Positions 7,079 to 14,472 are shown, numbered from the stretch's first letter. The stretch: DNA of 16,380 bases from Anaerolineaceae bacterium UBA5365 (GCA_002407905.1 DHPL01000014.1:1-16380); one strand, 5' to 3'. Numbers and translations: made by a program. The notes: a model not told the origin generated them from the sequence alone.

Positions 7079-7084
7079 TATAAT
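7079..7084 (+). promoter_or_regulatory. candidate -10 box for the M24 peptidase gene
   Basis: A perfect TATAAT lies 25 nt before the chosen ATG, predicting a start near 7091 and a short leader that contains AAAGGAG. There is no strong -35 box at the usual distance. The 64-nt gap after the two-TM gene supports a separate transcription start. Confidence 0.55.
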
Positions 7085-7109
7085 CGCTCCAGCATTGAAA
7101 GGAGCGATG

Positions 7110-8222
7110 ATGAGCGCGCGCGTAGAAAACCTGCAAAAAATCCTTCAAGACAACAATCTGGATGGGGTGGTTTTCAACCCCAGCCCCAGCCTTAATTACC
7201 TGACAGGGCTCAGTTTTCACCTCTCGGAGCGGCCAGTGCTGGTGGCCTTTGGCACCGGCGGAGAAAACGCCATTGTTTTGCCTGAATTGGAAGCGGGCAA
7301 GCTCAGCGCCCTGGAGCTGCCGCTTAAGGCGGTGACTTACGGTGAGGACCCCGCCGCCTGGCCGCAGCGCTTTGCGGAAGGCTTGGGCGCGTTTAGCCGC
7401 GAAGGCATGCGCATTGGTGTGGAGCCTACCTGGCTGCGTTACCTGGAACTGAACCTCCTGCAGAAGGCATTGCCCGGGGCGCAGATTGTGGATGCCGGGG
7501 AAGCCTTGGCCCAGTTGCGCCTGCGCAAGGACGAAACGGAGCTGGCCCATATGCGCCAGGCAGCGGTGATCGCTCAAAATGCTTTACTTGCCACTTTGAA
7601 GATCGTCAGGGAAGGCATTCGCGAGGTTGAGATCGCCGGCGAACTGCTGGTGAACCTGCTGAGGGCAGGCAGCGAGGGCGAACTGCCCTTCACGCCGATT
7701 GTGAGCATCGGTGAGAACGCTGCCAACCCGCACGCCAGCCCGGGTGAGCGCGCTTTACGCCAGGGCGATCTGCTGCTGATCGACTACGGGGCGCATTATC
7801 AGGGCTACCAATCGGATATCACGCGCACCTTCAGCTGCGGCAGCCTGGATGCCGAACTGCAAACCATTGCCGACCTGGTATACACGGCGAATGAGACCGT
7901 GCGCCAAAAAGGACGCCCAGGGATGAGCGCGGGCGAGATCGACGCGCTGGCACGCCAGGTGGTCGAAGCGGGCGGTTATGGGCCGCAGTTCTTCCACCGC
8001 ACCGGGCACGGCCTGGGCATGGAGACCCACGAAGCCCCTTATATGTTCGCCGGCAACCCGCTTATCTTGGAAGAGGGCATGGTATTTACCGTTGAACCCG
8101 GGATTTACCTGGTGGGCAAGGGCGGTGTGCGCATCGAGGACGACGTAGTGGTCACCGCGACGGGTTTGCGCAGTCTGACGGACCTGCCCCGGCGGGTGCT
8201 GCCCATCAGCGCGTACCAGTAA
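7110..8222 (+). CDS. M24B Xaa-Pro aminopeptidase/dipeptidase
   Basis: This 370-residue protein has an N-terminal creatinase-like domain (1-130) and a C-terminal pita-bread M24 domain. The five metal ligands are visible: D225 (LIDYG), D236 (SDITRTF), H300 (HRTGHGLG), E329 (VEPGIYL) and E343 (RIEDD). H208 (NPHA) and H308 (ETHEAP) complete the active-site set. It hydrolyses the bond between any N-terminal residue and proline, using two Mn or Co ions. The frame is open to TTG 7095, but ATG 7110 is chosen because AAAGGAG ends 5 nt before it. ATG 7107 would be only 2 nt away. Its activity on proline bonds would complement the M42 enzymes upstream. Aminopeptidase versus dipeptidase specificity cannot be settled from sequence. 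Confidence 0.93.
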   Translation: MSARVENLQKILQDNNLDGVVFNPSPSLNYLTGLSFHLSERPVLVAFGTGGENAIVLPELEAGKLSALELPLKAVTYGEDPAAWPQRFAEGLGAFSREGMRIGVEPTWLRYLELNLLQKALPGAQIVDAGEALAQLRLRKDETELAHMRQAAVIAQNALLATLKIVREGIREVEIAGELLVNLLRAGSEGELPFTPIVSIGENAANPHASPGERALRQGDLLLIDYGAHYQGYQSDITRTFSCGSLDAELQTIADLVYTANETVRQKGRPGMSAGEIDALARQVVEAGGYGPQFFHRTGHGLGMETHEAPYMFAGNPLILEEGMVFTVEPGIYLVGKGGVRIEDDVVVTATGLRSLTDLPRRVLPISAYQ

Positions 8223-8254
8223 GCCGCAAGGCTTCTTCAAAATCGAAACAAAAC

Positions 8255-8279
8255 GCGGGCCTTATCACAAGGCCCGCGG
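8255..8279. terminator. strong hairpin between the M24 and MFS genes, possible terminator
   Basis: CGCGGGCCTT (8255-8264) pairs perfectly with AAGGCCCGCG (8270-8279) around loop ATCAC. No T tract follows on the plus strand, whereas the minus strand reads TTTTGTTT after it. It may stop plus-strand transcription poorly, or act on antisense transcripts. A smaller AAGCC-GCAA-GGCTT hairpin overlaps the M24 stop codon at 8222-8235. Confidence 0.5.
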
Positions 8280-8294
8280 CGACTAAATGAATAT

Positions 8295-9503
8295 ATGCAT
8301 CCATTGACTGACCTGCCCCATGCTGAGGACAAGCCGCGTGACCCGCGGCGCAACCTCTACCTCATTTTTGTTTGTATGCTGCTTTGGGGGCTGGGCGAGG
8401 GCATGTTTTACATCTTTCAGCCGCTGCATCTGGAGGAATTAGGGGCCGACCCGCTGCGAATCGGCACGGTGCTGGGTGCTTCGGCATTAATGATGAGCCT
8501 GGGGCATATCCCCTTTGGCCTCCTGGGGGATAAGATTGGCCGCCGGCAGATCATATGGGGTTCCTGGGTGCTGGGGACCATCACCGCCCTGATGATGGCT
8601 TTGGCCCAAAACCTGACCTGGTATGTGATCGGGCTGATCCTCTATGGGTTAACCATATGCGGCGTGCCTTCGATGAGCGCTTATATTACCGACGCGCGCG
8701 GCCGTTGGAGCGCCGGCCGGGCGCTCACCTTCACCATGGGTGGTTTTAACGCCGGCGCCTTGTTTGGCCCGCTAATTGGCGGTTACCTCGCGGAACAGAT
8801 CGGATTGCGCGGGGTGTACTTTGTGGCCACCGGAATCTTTGCGGTCTCAACAGCCTTCATCTTCCTGCTGCAGGCTCAGCCCGTTGAAATTAAACCGGCT
8901 GGCCAGCGCTTCTGGGAGCCCTTGGGCAACCGGCGCTTCGTGGGGGTATTGGTTTTGCTTCTGGCGATGGTTTTTAGTTTCATTCTGCCGCAATCGCTGG
9001 CGCCTAATTTTCTGCAGAACCAGCGCGGGCTCAGTTTCAGCCAGGTTGGCCAGCTGGCCTCCGCGCTCAGCCTGAGTGCTGCGGTTTTTAGCATTATGCT
9101 GGGGCACTTGCGGCCCAGCCTGGTTTTTATCATCGCCGAAGGGATGCTGGTGGCCTTCAGCATGCTGATCCTGCGCGGGCAGGGGATGCTGAGCTTTGGG
9201 CTGGCTTACCTGCTTTTGGGCATCAGCCGGATGGCTACCGCGATGAGCCCGGCCCTGGTGCGCCCCCTGGTGCATCCGGCTCAGTTAGGGCTGGCTTACG
9301 GGATGGTGGAAACCATCAAGGCGCTGGGGCTCACCCTGGCACCTTTGGCAGCTGGGTGGCTCTACGCGCGGGACCCCAATTTGGTCTACCTTACGGCAGC
9401 GGTGATTGCCGCGGCGATGCTGCTCCTGATCGTTTTTTTGCGGCCGCGGCTGGATGGTATAAGCGCGGAACTGCCGGAAAACGATGGCAGGAATATGAGC
9501 TGA
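8295..9503 (+). CDS. major facilitator superfamily transporter
   Basis: The 402-residue protein has about 12 hydrophobic segments and the MFS signature between helices 2 and 3 (LGDKIGRR at 77-84). A charged N-terminus of about 20 residues precedes the first helix. A shorter hydrophilic loop after helix 6 (VEIKPAGQRFWEPLGNRR) marks the central cytoplasmic loop, followed by the second six-helix half. Drug efflux or export of small metabolites is usual for this type, but no substrate can be inferred. The start ATG lacks a Shine-Dalgarno sequence. An AT-rich CTAAAT ends 6 nt upstream, so leaderless expression is possible. It is convergent with the ABC operon, with only 4 nt between the stop codons. 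Confidence 0.9.
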   Translation: MHPLTDLPHAEDKPRDPRRNLYLIFVCMLLWGLGEGMFYIFQPLHLEELGADPLRIGTVLGASALMMSLGHIPFGLLGDKIGRRQIIWGSWVLGTITALMMALAQNLTWYVIGLILYGLTICGVPSMSAYITDARGRWSAGRALTFTMGGFNAGALFGPLIGGYLAEQIGLRGVYFVATGIFAVSTAFIFLLQAQPVEIKPAGQRFWEPLGNRRFVGVLVLLLAMVFSFILPQSLAPNFLQNQRGLSFSQVGQLASALSLSAAVFSIMLGHLRPSLVFIIAEGMLVAFSMLILRGQGMLSFGLAYLLLGISRMATAMSPALVRPLVHPAQLGLAYGMVETIKALGLTLAPLAAGWLYARDPNLVYLTAAVIAAAMLLLIVFLRPRLDGISAELPENDGRNMS

Positions 9504-9507
9504 AAAC

Positions 9508-10233
9508 TCAGATGTAATTGCTTAAAAAGGCGCGCAGCTGTTCAGTTTGCGGGTCGAAGATCTGTTCGGGGCTGCCGATCTCCAGCAGGCGGCCCTGGTA
9601 CAGGAAGGCAATGCGCTGGCTGATCTCCCGCGCGAAGCGCATTTCGTGGGTGACGATCATCAGGGTGAGGCCTTCATTTGAGAGGTCCCGAATAACGTTC
9701 AGCACTTCGTCCACCATCATGGGGTCCAGGGCGCTGGTGGGTTCGTCCAAAAGCAGGGCTTTGGGGTCCATGCACAAGGCCCGGGCGATGGCCACGCGCT
9801 GTTTTTGCCCGCCTGAGAGCCGGCGCGTATCCGCGCGGTAGTAATCCTGCAGGCCAACCTTTTCCAGCATGAGCATGGATTTCTCGCTGGCTTCCTGGCG
9901 GCTGCGGCCAAGCACGTGCACCTGGGCGATGTTCAGGTTCTCCAGCACGCTCAGATGGTCAAAGAGGTTGAAGTTCTGGAAGATCATACACACTTCCGCC
10001 CGGTAGCGCTCCAGATTGAAGCCTTTGCCCAGGATGTCCTGGCCGTCATAGAGGATCTGGCCGGTATCGTAACGTTCCAGCAGGTTCACACAGCGCAGCA
10101 AGGTGCTTTTTCCGCCGCCGGAGGGGCCGATGAAACTGACGATCTCGCCGCGTTCAACGTTCAGACTGACGCCTTTAAGCACTTCCTCGTTCTCAAAGGC
10201 TTTGTGCAGGTCCCGGATCTCGAACTGGCTCAT
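9508..10233 (-). CDS. polar amino-acid ABC transporter ATPase (probable lysine uptake)
   Basis: This 241-residue ATPase of the GlnQ/HisP type has all ABC motifs: Walker A at 36-44 (GPSGGGKST), Q-loop Q86, signature LSGGQ at 139-143, Walker B LLLDEP at 160-165, D-loop SALD and H-loop H196. It powers import by the cognate permease dimer at the membrane. It is the last gene of the three-gene operon; its ATG overlaps the permease stop by 4 nt (ATGA). The upstream L-box riboswitch assigns lysine as the likely substrate. The ATPase alone would only indicate a polar amino acid. Confidence 0.95.
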   Translation of the reverse strand: MSQFEIRDLHKAFENEEVLKGVSLNVERGEIVSFIGPSGGGKSTLLRCVNLLERYDTGQILYDGQDILGKGFNLERYRAEVCMIFQNFNLFDHLSVLENLNIAQVHVLGRSRQEASEKSMLMLEKVGLQDYYRADTRRLSGGQKQRVAIARALCMDPKALLLDEPTSALDPMMVDEVLNVIRDLSNEGLTLMIVTHEMRFAREISQRIAFLYQGRLLEIGSPEQIFDPQTEQLRAFLSNYI

Positions 10234-10970
10234 GGCAATAGCCCCAGGTGCGGCACTGAGACGCTTTTGATGCCGCCTTGCGCGGGCAGGTTCAGGCGCC
10301 TCTCAATCAGCATCAGCAGGCGCGTTACGCTGAAGGTAAGGATGAAGTAAATGTTGGCCACCACAAACATGGAGGCGGTGTAGGCATAGGTGGAACCGGC
10401 CACGCTCATGCCCTCGAAAAAGAGGTCGGTAAGCATGATCACGTTGAGCACGGAGGTATCTTTGATGTTCACCACAAACTCATTGCCGATGCTGGGGAAG
10501 GCATTACGGATGGCCTGGGGCAGGATGATCAGGCGGAAGGCAAGGCCCTCACTCATGCCCATCGAAAGAGCGGCCTCGCGCTGGCCGCGGTCGATGGATT
10601 GGATGCCAGAGCGGATGATCTCGGCCATGTAGGCGGCCGTATTCAGTGAGACGATCACAATGCCGGCGCTGATGGGGGTCCAGTGCAGCAGCTTATAGCC
10701 GGCATAATACAGGAAGACCGCCTGCACGATCATCGGCGTGCCGCGCACGTATTCAATGTAGGCTGTGCTGAGCCGGCGGACTGCCTCCTTGCCCCAGTGG
10801 GCTAGTTTGCTTTCGTGCTCGCGGGGGCGCAGGTCGCGCAGGAAGGAGAGCAGGAGGCCCAGAACAAGCCCGATGACCGTGCCGCTAAGCGACACGATCA
10901 TCGTGAACAAGGCGCCGTTCAGGTAGAACTCGCGGTATTTGAGCCAGAGTTCCAGGGCTTTTGCCAGCAT
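10230..10970 (-). CDS. polar amino-acid ABC transporter permease (probable lysine uptake)
   Basis: This 246-residue integral membrane protein is of the HisM/GlnP type (PF00528). The EAA loop that docks on the ATPase is at about 117-160, with EIIRSGIQSIDRGQREAA and the following GMS..LAFRLIILPQA. The family N-terminal motif (GALFTMIVSLSGTVIG) starts at residue 19. About five helices are predicted. Its ATG overlaps the binding-protein stop by 1 nt and its stop overlaps the ATPase start, so the operon is tightly coupled. A single permease gene suggests a homodimeric channel. Confidence 0.94.
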   Translation of the reverse strand: MLAKALELWLKYREFYLNGALFTMIVSLSGTVIGLVLGLLLSFLRDLRPREHESKLAHWGKEAVRRLSTAYIEYVRGTPMIVQAVFLYYAGYKLLHWTPISAGIVIVSLNTAAYMAEIIRSGIQSIDRGQREAALSMGMSEGLAFRLIILPQAIRNAFPSIGNEFVVNIKDTSVLNVIMLTDLFFEGMSVAGSTYAYTASMFVVANIYFILTFSVTRLLMLIERRLNLPAQGGIKSVSVPHLGLLP

Positions 10971-11827
10971 TACTGGCTCACCGGCTGGTTCTTGACCGCG
11001 GTTTCCATCAGGGTTTCGCGTTCTGCCTGGGTAATGGAGGCCAGGATCGCGTCGATCTGGCTTTGGAGTTCAGTATCGGTTTTACGCAGGGCTACGGATA
11101 CCGCCGTGGTAACGCCTTCCTGGGGGCCAAAGCCCTGGCCTTCCTCGAAGACCACCATGGCCAGCTGCGGATTGGCAAGCGAGATCGAGAGGCCAACCGG
11201 GCGTTCCACCGGCGAGGCATCGGCTACGTCGCTCAGGATCGCCTGCACGATGAGGGGCACGCTGGTGAGCGGTGTGAGATGGTCCACGCCTTCGATCTGG
11301 GGGATGATTACGTCGTAATTGGTGTCTTTTTGGCCGATGACGCGCGCGCCGCTAAAGTTGCTTAGCCGGGTGGCGGAGGCATAGGGGCCGTCTGCCCGGA
11401 CCAGCATCACAAAGGCGGATTCGTAGTAGGGGGCGGTGAAGTTGACGCTCTGCAGGCGTTCAGGCGTCTCGCTCATACCGGCGATCACGGCATCGATTGC
11501 GCCGTTTTGCAGGGCCGGGACCAGGCCTTCCCAGGCGACCTGTTTGACCACCAAAGGCCGGCCTAGGCCTTCGGCGATGCGTTTGGCGATCTCTACGTCG
11601 TAACCGGCGGCGTATCCAGTGCCGCCGTCAACGCTAACGGCGCCATTGGTATCATCGGTTTGCTTCCAGTTGAAGGGGGCGTAGTTGACCTCCATGCCCA
11701 CCACAAAGGGTTGGGCAGCGGGGGCGGGTTGGGTGGCAGCAACGGGGGCTGCAGTAGGGGCGGTGGTTTGGCAGGCTGCCAAAACCAGGACGAGGGCCAC
11801 GCAAATGGCCAGGACATTTCTTTTCAT
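10970..11827 (-). CDS. amino-acid ABC transporter substrate-binding lipoprotein (probable lysine binding)
   Basis: This 285-residue SBP_bac_3-type protein (PF00497) has a lipoprotein signal with lipobox LAAC, Cys19, and an Ala/Pro/Thr linker to about residue 40. The domain opens with FVVGMEVNYAPFNW and has GYDVEIAKRIAEGLG at 75-89, and IDAVIAGMSETPER at 111-124, where R124 matches the arginine that usually holds the ligand carboxylate. The ATG at 11827 has AAGGAG 6 nt upstream. Its 5' leader of about 240 nt is a lysine riboswitch plus terminator, which identifies lysine as the regulated and probably transported ligand. Arginine or ornithine binding is possible as a side activity. It leads the three-gene operon. 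Confidence 0.95.
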   Translation of the reverse strand: MKRNVLAICVALVLVLAACQTTAPTAAPVAATQPAPAAQPFVVGMEVNYAPFNWKQTDDTNGAVSVDGGTGYAAGYDVEIAKRIAEGLGRPLVVKQVAWEGLVPALQNGAIDAVIAGMSETPERLQSVNFTAPYYESAFVMLVRADGPYASATRLSNFSGARVIGQKDTNYDVIIPQIEGVDHLTPLTSVPLIVQAILSDVADASPVERPVGLSISLANPQLAMVVFEEGQGFGPQEGVTTAVSVALRKTDTELQSQIDAILASITQAERETLMETAVKNQPVSQ

Positions 11828-11851
11828 GCTTAGCTCCTTAGGTTTTTGTTT

Positions 11852-11882
11852 AAAAAACTGAGGTCGTGCTCTAGACGACCTC
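11852..11882 (-). terminator. attenuator terminator of the lysine riboswitch
   Basis: On the minus strand GAGGTCGT (11875-11882) pairs with ACGACCTC (11860-11867) across a 7-nt loop, followed by AG and six T residues (11852-11857). The loop and 5' arm contain GTCTAGAGC (11868-11876), which can instead pair with the 3' strand of riboswitch stem P1, giving the alternative antiterminator. The ribosome binding site lies 13 nt beyond the T tract. Confidence 0.88.
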
Positions 11883-11900
11883 GGGTGACCCTCGGAGCCT

Positions 11901-12061
11901 GTCTAGCGCCACTTTCATTTCTGAAAGGAGTGCCGCAAATTTTTTCTGCGGCCCCACGATCTGGCTAACGCCTTAGCCATTCGTTCGGCGGTGGTTGCCT
12001 TTCGCGTGCCTCTTAGCCTGCCGGCTCAGCGCGCTACTCATCTGCACCGCTACCTCTAAAC
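11901..12061 (-). promoter_or_regulatory. lysine riboswitch (L box) aptamer
   Basis: The minus-strand leader reproduces the lysine aptamer (RF00168). P1 pairs GUUUAG (12056-12061) with CUAGAC (11901-11906). It is followed by the GGUGC region, the conserved AGAUGAGUA loop-E-like element of P2, and the P2 K-turn hairpin ending GAAAGGC. Next are CGCCGAA before P3, P4 (GCCGCA/UGCGGC at 11947-11952 and 11932-11937) and P5 (CUUUCA-GAAA-UGAAAG, 11912-11927). Five helices around one junction in this order, with these core bases, are specific to the class. Lysine binding should stabilise P1, free the terminator and switch the operon off. No covariance search was run, so the identification rests on motif matching from memory. 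Confidence 0.88.
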
Positions 12062-12076
12062 GCTCAATTTTGGGGC

Positions 12077-12104
12077 ATTGTACCATCAGGCTCGCAATTG
12101 TCAA
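12077..12104 (-). promoter_or_regulatory. sigma-70-type promoter of the lysine transporter operon
   Basis: On the minus strand TTGACA (12099-12104), a 16-bp spacer and TACAAT (12077-12082) form a strong promoter. The predicted start near 12070 lies about 10 nt before the first strand of riboswitch stem P1, so the transcript begins just before the aptamer. Confidence 0.85.
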
Positions 12105-12192
12105 ATTAACATCTTGTAAAGTTAGCACCTGCAAGTAATCCGGGCAGGCTCAGCAGGCTTGCGCAAGCGGGAGAAACGATCGCTTAATTGAG

Positions 12193-12198
12193 TAGAAT
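12193..12198 (+). promoter_or_regulatory. candidate leaderless -10 box (TAGAAT) before the acyltransferase-like gene
   Basis: TAGAAT ends 8 nt before ATG 12207, and the following context CGGA is shared with the box at 15125. No Shine-Dalgarno sequence or -35 consensus is visible. The 100-nt space shared with the divergent lysine promoter also contains a GCTTGCGCAAGC palindrome at 12158-12169. Confidence 0.55.
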
Positions 12199-12206
12199 CG
12201 GAGTCT

Positions 12207-13139
12207 ATGCTTGCTGTGAAAACCCCTGATGCCCGGGCAGAAGGCCGGGAGGCACTGGCGCGAAAACTTGCCGAATCCCTGCTGGACGAGATCTTCAGAG
12301 GCCTGGAAGGGCGTTATGGCGGCCTCTTGCGGCGGCATGCCTCCAGCTTGTTCCGCAAGGCAGCCAGCCGGTTTGCAGCTTTTTTGGCGCGGGCGGATGC
12401 TGCAGCCGGCGATGGGGGGCTGTATACCGCCGCGCTTTCCATGCTGCAGGACATCCAGCTGCCATATCGGCTCTTGGGTGAGGCCCATGTGCCTTCGGAG
12501 GGGCCGCTAATCGTTGCCAGCAACCACCCGGCAGGGTACGACATGCTGGTATTGGCCGCGGGCATGCGGCGCAAGGACCTGGCAGTGATCGCCTCCGATT
12601 TGCCCCTCTATCACGAGATGAAAGCCGTCGTCCCGCATATCATTGGCGTGAGCCCCGGCGAAGGCGGCCGCTTCACTGCCCTGCGCAAAGCAGTTGCCCA
12701 TCTGCAGGCTGGCGGCGCGCTGCTGCAGTTTCCGGCAGGGCGCATTGAAGCAGACCCGCAGTGCGAGCCCGGCGCCAGCGCGGGAATCCAGGCCTGGAAA
12801 CCCAGCCTGGAAGTGTTTTTGCGCAAGGAACCGCGCACCCAATTGGTGCTGGCGATGGCCAGCGGGGTATTGGAACGCCGCTTCCGCTACAGCCCGGTGA
12901 CCTGGCTGCGCAGCCACCCCAAGGATAAGCGCCGCCTGGCAGAGTTTGTGCAGGTATCCCGCATGCTGCTGACAGGGCGCAAGCCCAGGCAGGCGACCTG
13001 GGTGTCTTTCTCCGAGCCGATGAATCTGGGAGAATTGGGCGGCGGGGAAGGGCATGCGCGCATTTTGCAGAGCGCGCAGGAGACATTAAAGGAGCATTTG
13101 CGTTGGCTGGCCGGTGACGGGCTGCCAGCCTTGAGTTGA
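12207..13139 (+). CDS. PlsC-like acyltransferase domain protein
   Basis: The 310-residue product has a glycerophosphate-acyltransferase-like core at about 85-240 (PF01553 clan). The catalytic HX4D motif is NHPAGYD (H107, D112), and FPAGRIE at 175-181 is a variant of the FPEGxxS substrate motif. Between them PHIIGVSPGEGGRFTALRKAV matches the family middle region. The first 80 residues are a charged, Ala/Arg-rich extension of unknown role, and there is no clear membrane helix. A role in phospholipid or other lipid acylation is plausible. The non-standard FPAG motif makes the acceptor uncertain. It is the first of three plus-strand genes, and the next start is 11 nt after its stop. Confidence 0.75.
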   Translation: MLAVKTPDARAEGREALARKLAESLLDEIFRGLEGRYGGLLRRHASSLFRKAASRFAAFLARADAAAGDGGLYTAALSMLQDIQLPYRLLGEAHVPSEGPLIVASNHPAGYDMLVLAAGMRRKDLAVIASDLPLYHEMKAVVPHIIGVSPGEGGRFTALRKAVAHLQAGGALLQFPAGRIEADPQCEPGASAGIQAWKPSLEVFLRKEPRTQLVLAMASGVLERRFRYSPVTWLRSHPKDKRRLAEFVQVSRMLLTGRKPRQATWVSFSEPMNLGELGGGEGHARILQSAQETLKEHLRWLAGDGLPALS

Positions 13140-13150
13140 GGAGGAAGTTG

Positions 13151-13801
13151 ATGAATCTGGCAATGCGTGTGATGAGTTTGGGCCCCCTGGATAACAATGT
13201 TTTCATCCTGGCCGATGAAGACAGCCAGGACTGCGTGATCATTGACCCCAGTTTCGAGCCGGAACGGCAGTTGGAGGCCATTAAAGGCCAGGGCTGGATG
13301 CTGCGCCAAATCTGGCTGACGCACGGGCATTACGACCATACGGCCGGGGCTAAACAGATCAGCGAGGCCTTTAACCCGCCTATGCCGATCGCGATGCACC
13401 CGGATTGTTTCACCTGGGCCAGCGCCGAGCCCAAAGTGGTGAAGTTCGGCGTGAACATCGAGCCTGTCCCCAGGGTGGATACTCCTCTGGCGCAGGGGGC
13501 GCGCCTGCCGATCACACCGGGCTCTGAGCAGAAGCCGGTGGAAGTGCGCGATGTAAGCGGGCACAACCCGGGCAGTGTGCTTTTTTATATCGCGGAGCTG
13601 AAAATGGCTGTGGTGGGCGATGCCATCTTTCGCGAGAGCATCGGACGGACTGATTTCCCCGGTTCGGATCACGCCTTGCTGCTTAAGAACATCCGCGAAC
13701 AGATCTACACCCTGCCCGATGACACGATCCTCCTGCCCGGGCACGGCCCCAGCACTACCGTGGGCCATGAAAAAGAAAATAACCCCTATGTGCGGGGATA
13801 A
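13151..13801 (+). CDS. metallo-beta-lactamase-fold hydrolase (glyoxalase II-like)
   Basis: This 216-residue protein has the full MBL zinc set: HGHYDH at 58-63 (H58, H60, D62, H63), H138 (SGHNPGS), D157 (VVGDAIF) and H198 (LPGHGP). The IGRTDFPG segment and the terminal HEKENNPYV are typical of the short GloB/YcbL-type subfamily, which hydrolyses thioesters such as S-lactoylglutathione or related metabolites. The frame is open to TTG 13136, but ATG 13151 has AGGAGG 6 nt upstream and is chosen. It lies between the acyltransferase-like and kinase-like genes in one unit. The exact thioester substrate is unknown. Confidence 0.92.
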   Translation: MNLAMRVMSLGPLDNNVFILADEDSQDCVIIDPSFEPERQLEAIKGQGWMLRQIWLTHGHYDHTAGAKQISEAFNPPMPIAMHPDCFTWASAEPKVVKFGVNIEPVPRVDTPLAQGARLPITPGSEQKPVEVRDVSGHNPGSVLFYIAELKMAVVGDAIFRESIGRTDFPGSDHALLLKNIREQIYTLPDDTILLPGHGPSTTVGHEKENNPYVRG

Positions 13802-13809
13802 GCAGTGTG

Positions 13810-14442
13810 ATGGGGCAAAAGCTAACACCCAAAGTCATTCTGGAAGGCACCCGGCTTACCTTCAAGACGGAGATCGCCTTCGCGCTCAATGAGCACCCGC
13901 GCTTTGTGGGTCCGCGCAAATATCGCTACCATTCCCCCCTGATCTCCGGCGAGTGGTGCGCCTTCACCAATTACCCCTGGGGGCGGGGGCTGATCAATTA
14001 CGCGCCGGAGGAAGAGGCCCAGGCCCTGGAGACCTATCAGACCTGGGTGCGCCTGTTTGAACTGCAAAAGTATTACTCCTGGATCGTGGACCGCTTTCAT
14101 CTCTCCACCCAGCTTTATCAGAAAATGAGGTATGGGCGAGCGCCGGATTTTTCCTGGCTGGAAGACCGCCTAGCCGCGATCAATTTCAGGCTGATCTACT
14201 GCTGGCGTTCGCCGGAATCCTTTGCCAGCGCCCGGGAGGAGCGCTTAAAGGTCAGCGGGAACCCCAGCCAATATGATGATCTGGACCTGTTCATTCGCGA
14301 GCAGGGGTTGATGCGGGAACTGGTGGAAGGCTCCCGTTTGCCCAGTTTATGGGTGGATGTGAGCGATAACGATATCCCCCGCGCGGTGGAGGGCATTGTG
14401 GATTGGATGGAGGGAACCGGCGGCTTGTGGATGCCGGATTAG
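13810..14442 (+). CDS. thymidylate-kinase-like P-loop protein with degenerate Walker A
   Basis: The 210-residue protein resembles nucleotide and deoxynucleoside kinases. It opens with VILEGTRLTFKTEIAFAL (9-26), which aligns with the kinase P-loop but reads GTRLTFKT (13-20), so the second Gly is Phe while Lys-Thr remain. DRFHLSTQLYQ at 94-104 matches the DR..S..VY motif that contacts the phosphate acceptor in this family. The C-terminal REERLKVSGNPSQYDDL region matches the Arg-rich lid. ATG 13810 is preferred; GTG 13807 would add one residue. No good ribosome site is visible. It is the third gene of its unit, 8 nt after the MBL stop. It may be a functional variant kinase or a protein that has lost ATP binding. 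Confidence 0.68.
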   Translation: MGQKLTPKVILEGTRLTFKTEIAFALNEHPRFVGPRKYRYHSPLISGEWCAFTNYPWGRGLINYAPEEEAQALETYQTWVRLFELQKYYSWIVDRFHLSTQLYQKMRYGRAPDFSWLEDRLAAINFRLIYCWRSPESFASAREERLKVSGNPSQYDDLDLFIREQGLMRELVEGSRLPSLWVDVSDNDIPRAVEGIVDWMEGTGGLWMPD

Positions 14443-14472
14443 GCTTAGCAGGGCGTAAAAGCCGGGTCAGGC

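Noticed and set aside
11828..12070. T-box leader upstream of the amino-acid transporter.
   Set aside because: There is no AGGGUGGNACCGCG-like T-box sequence before the terminator, and the leader matches the lysine aptamer instead.
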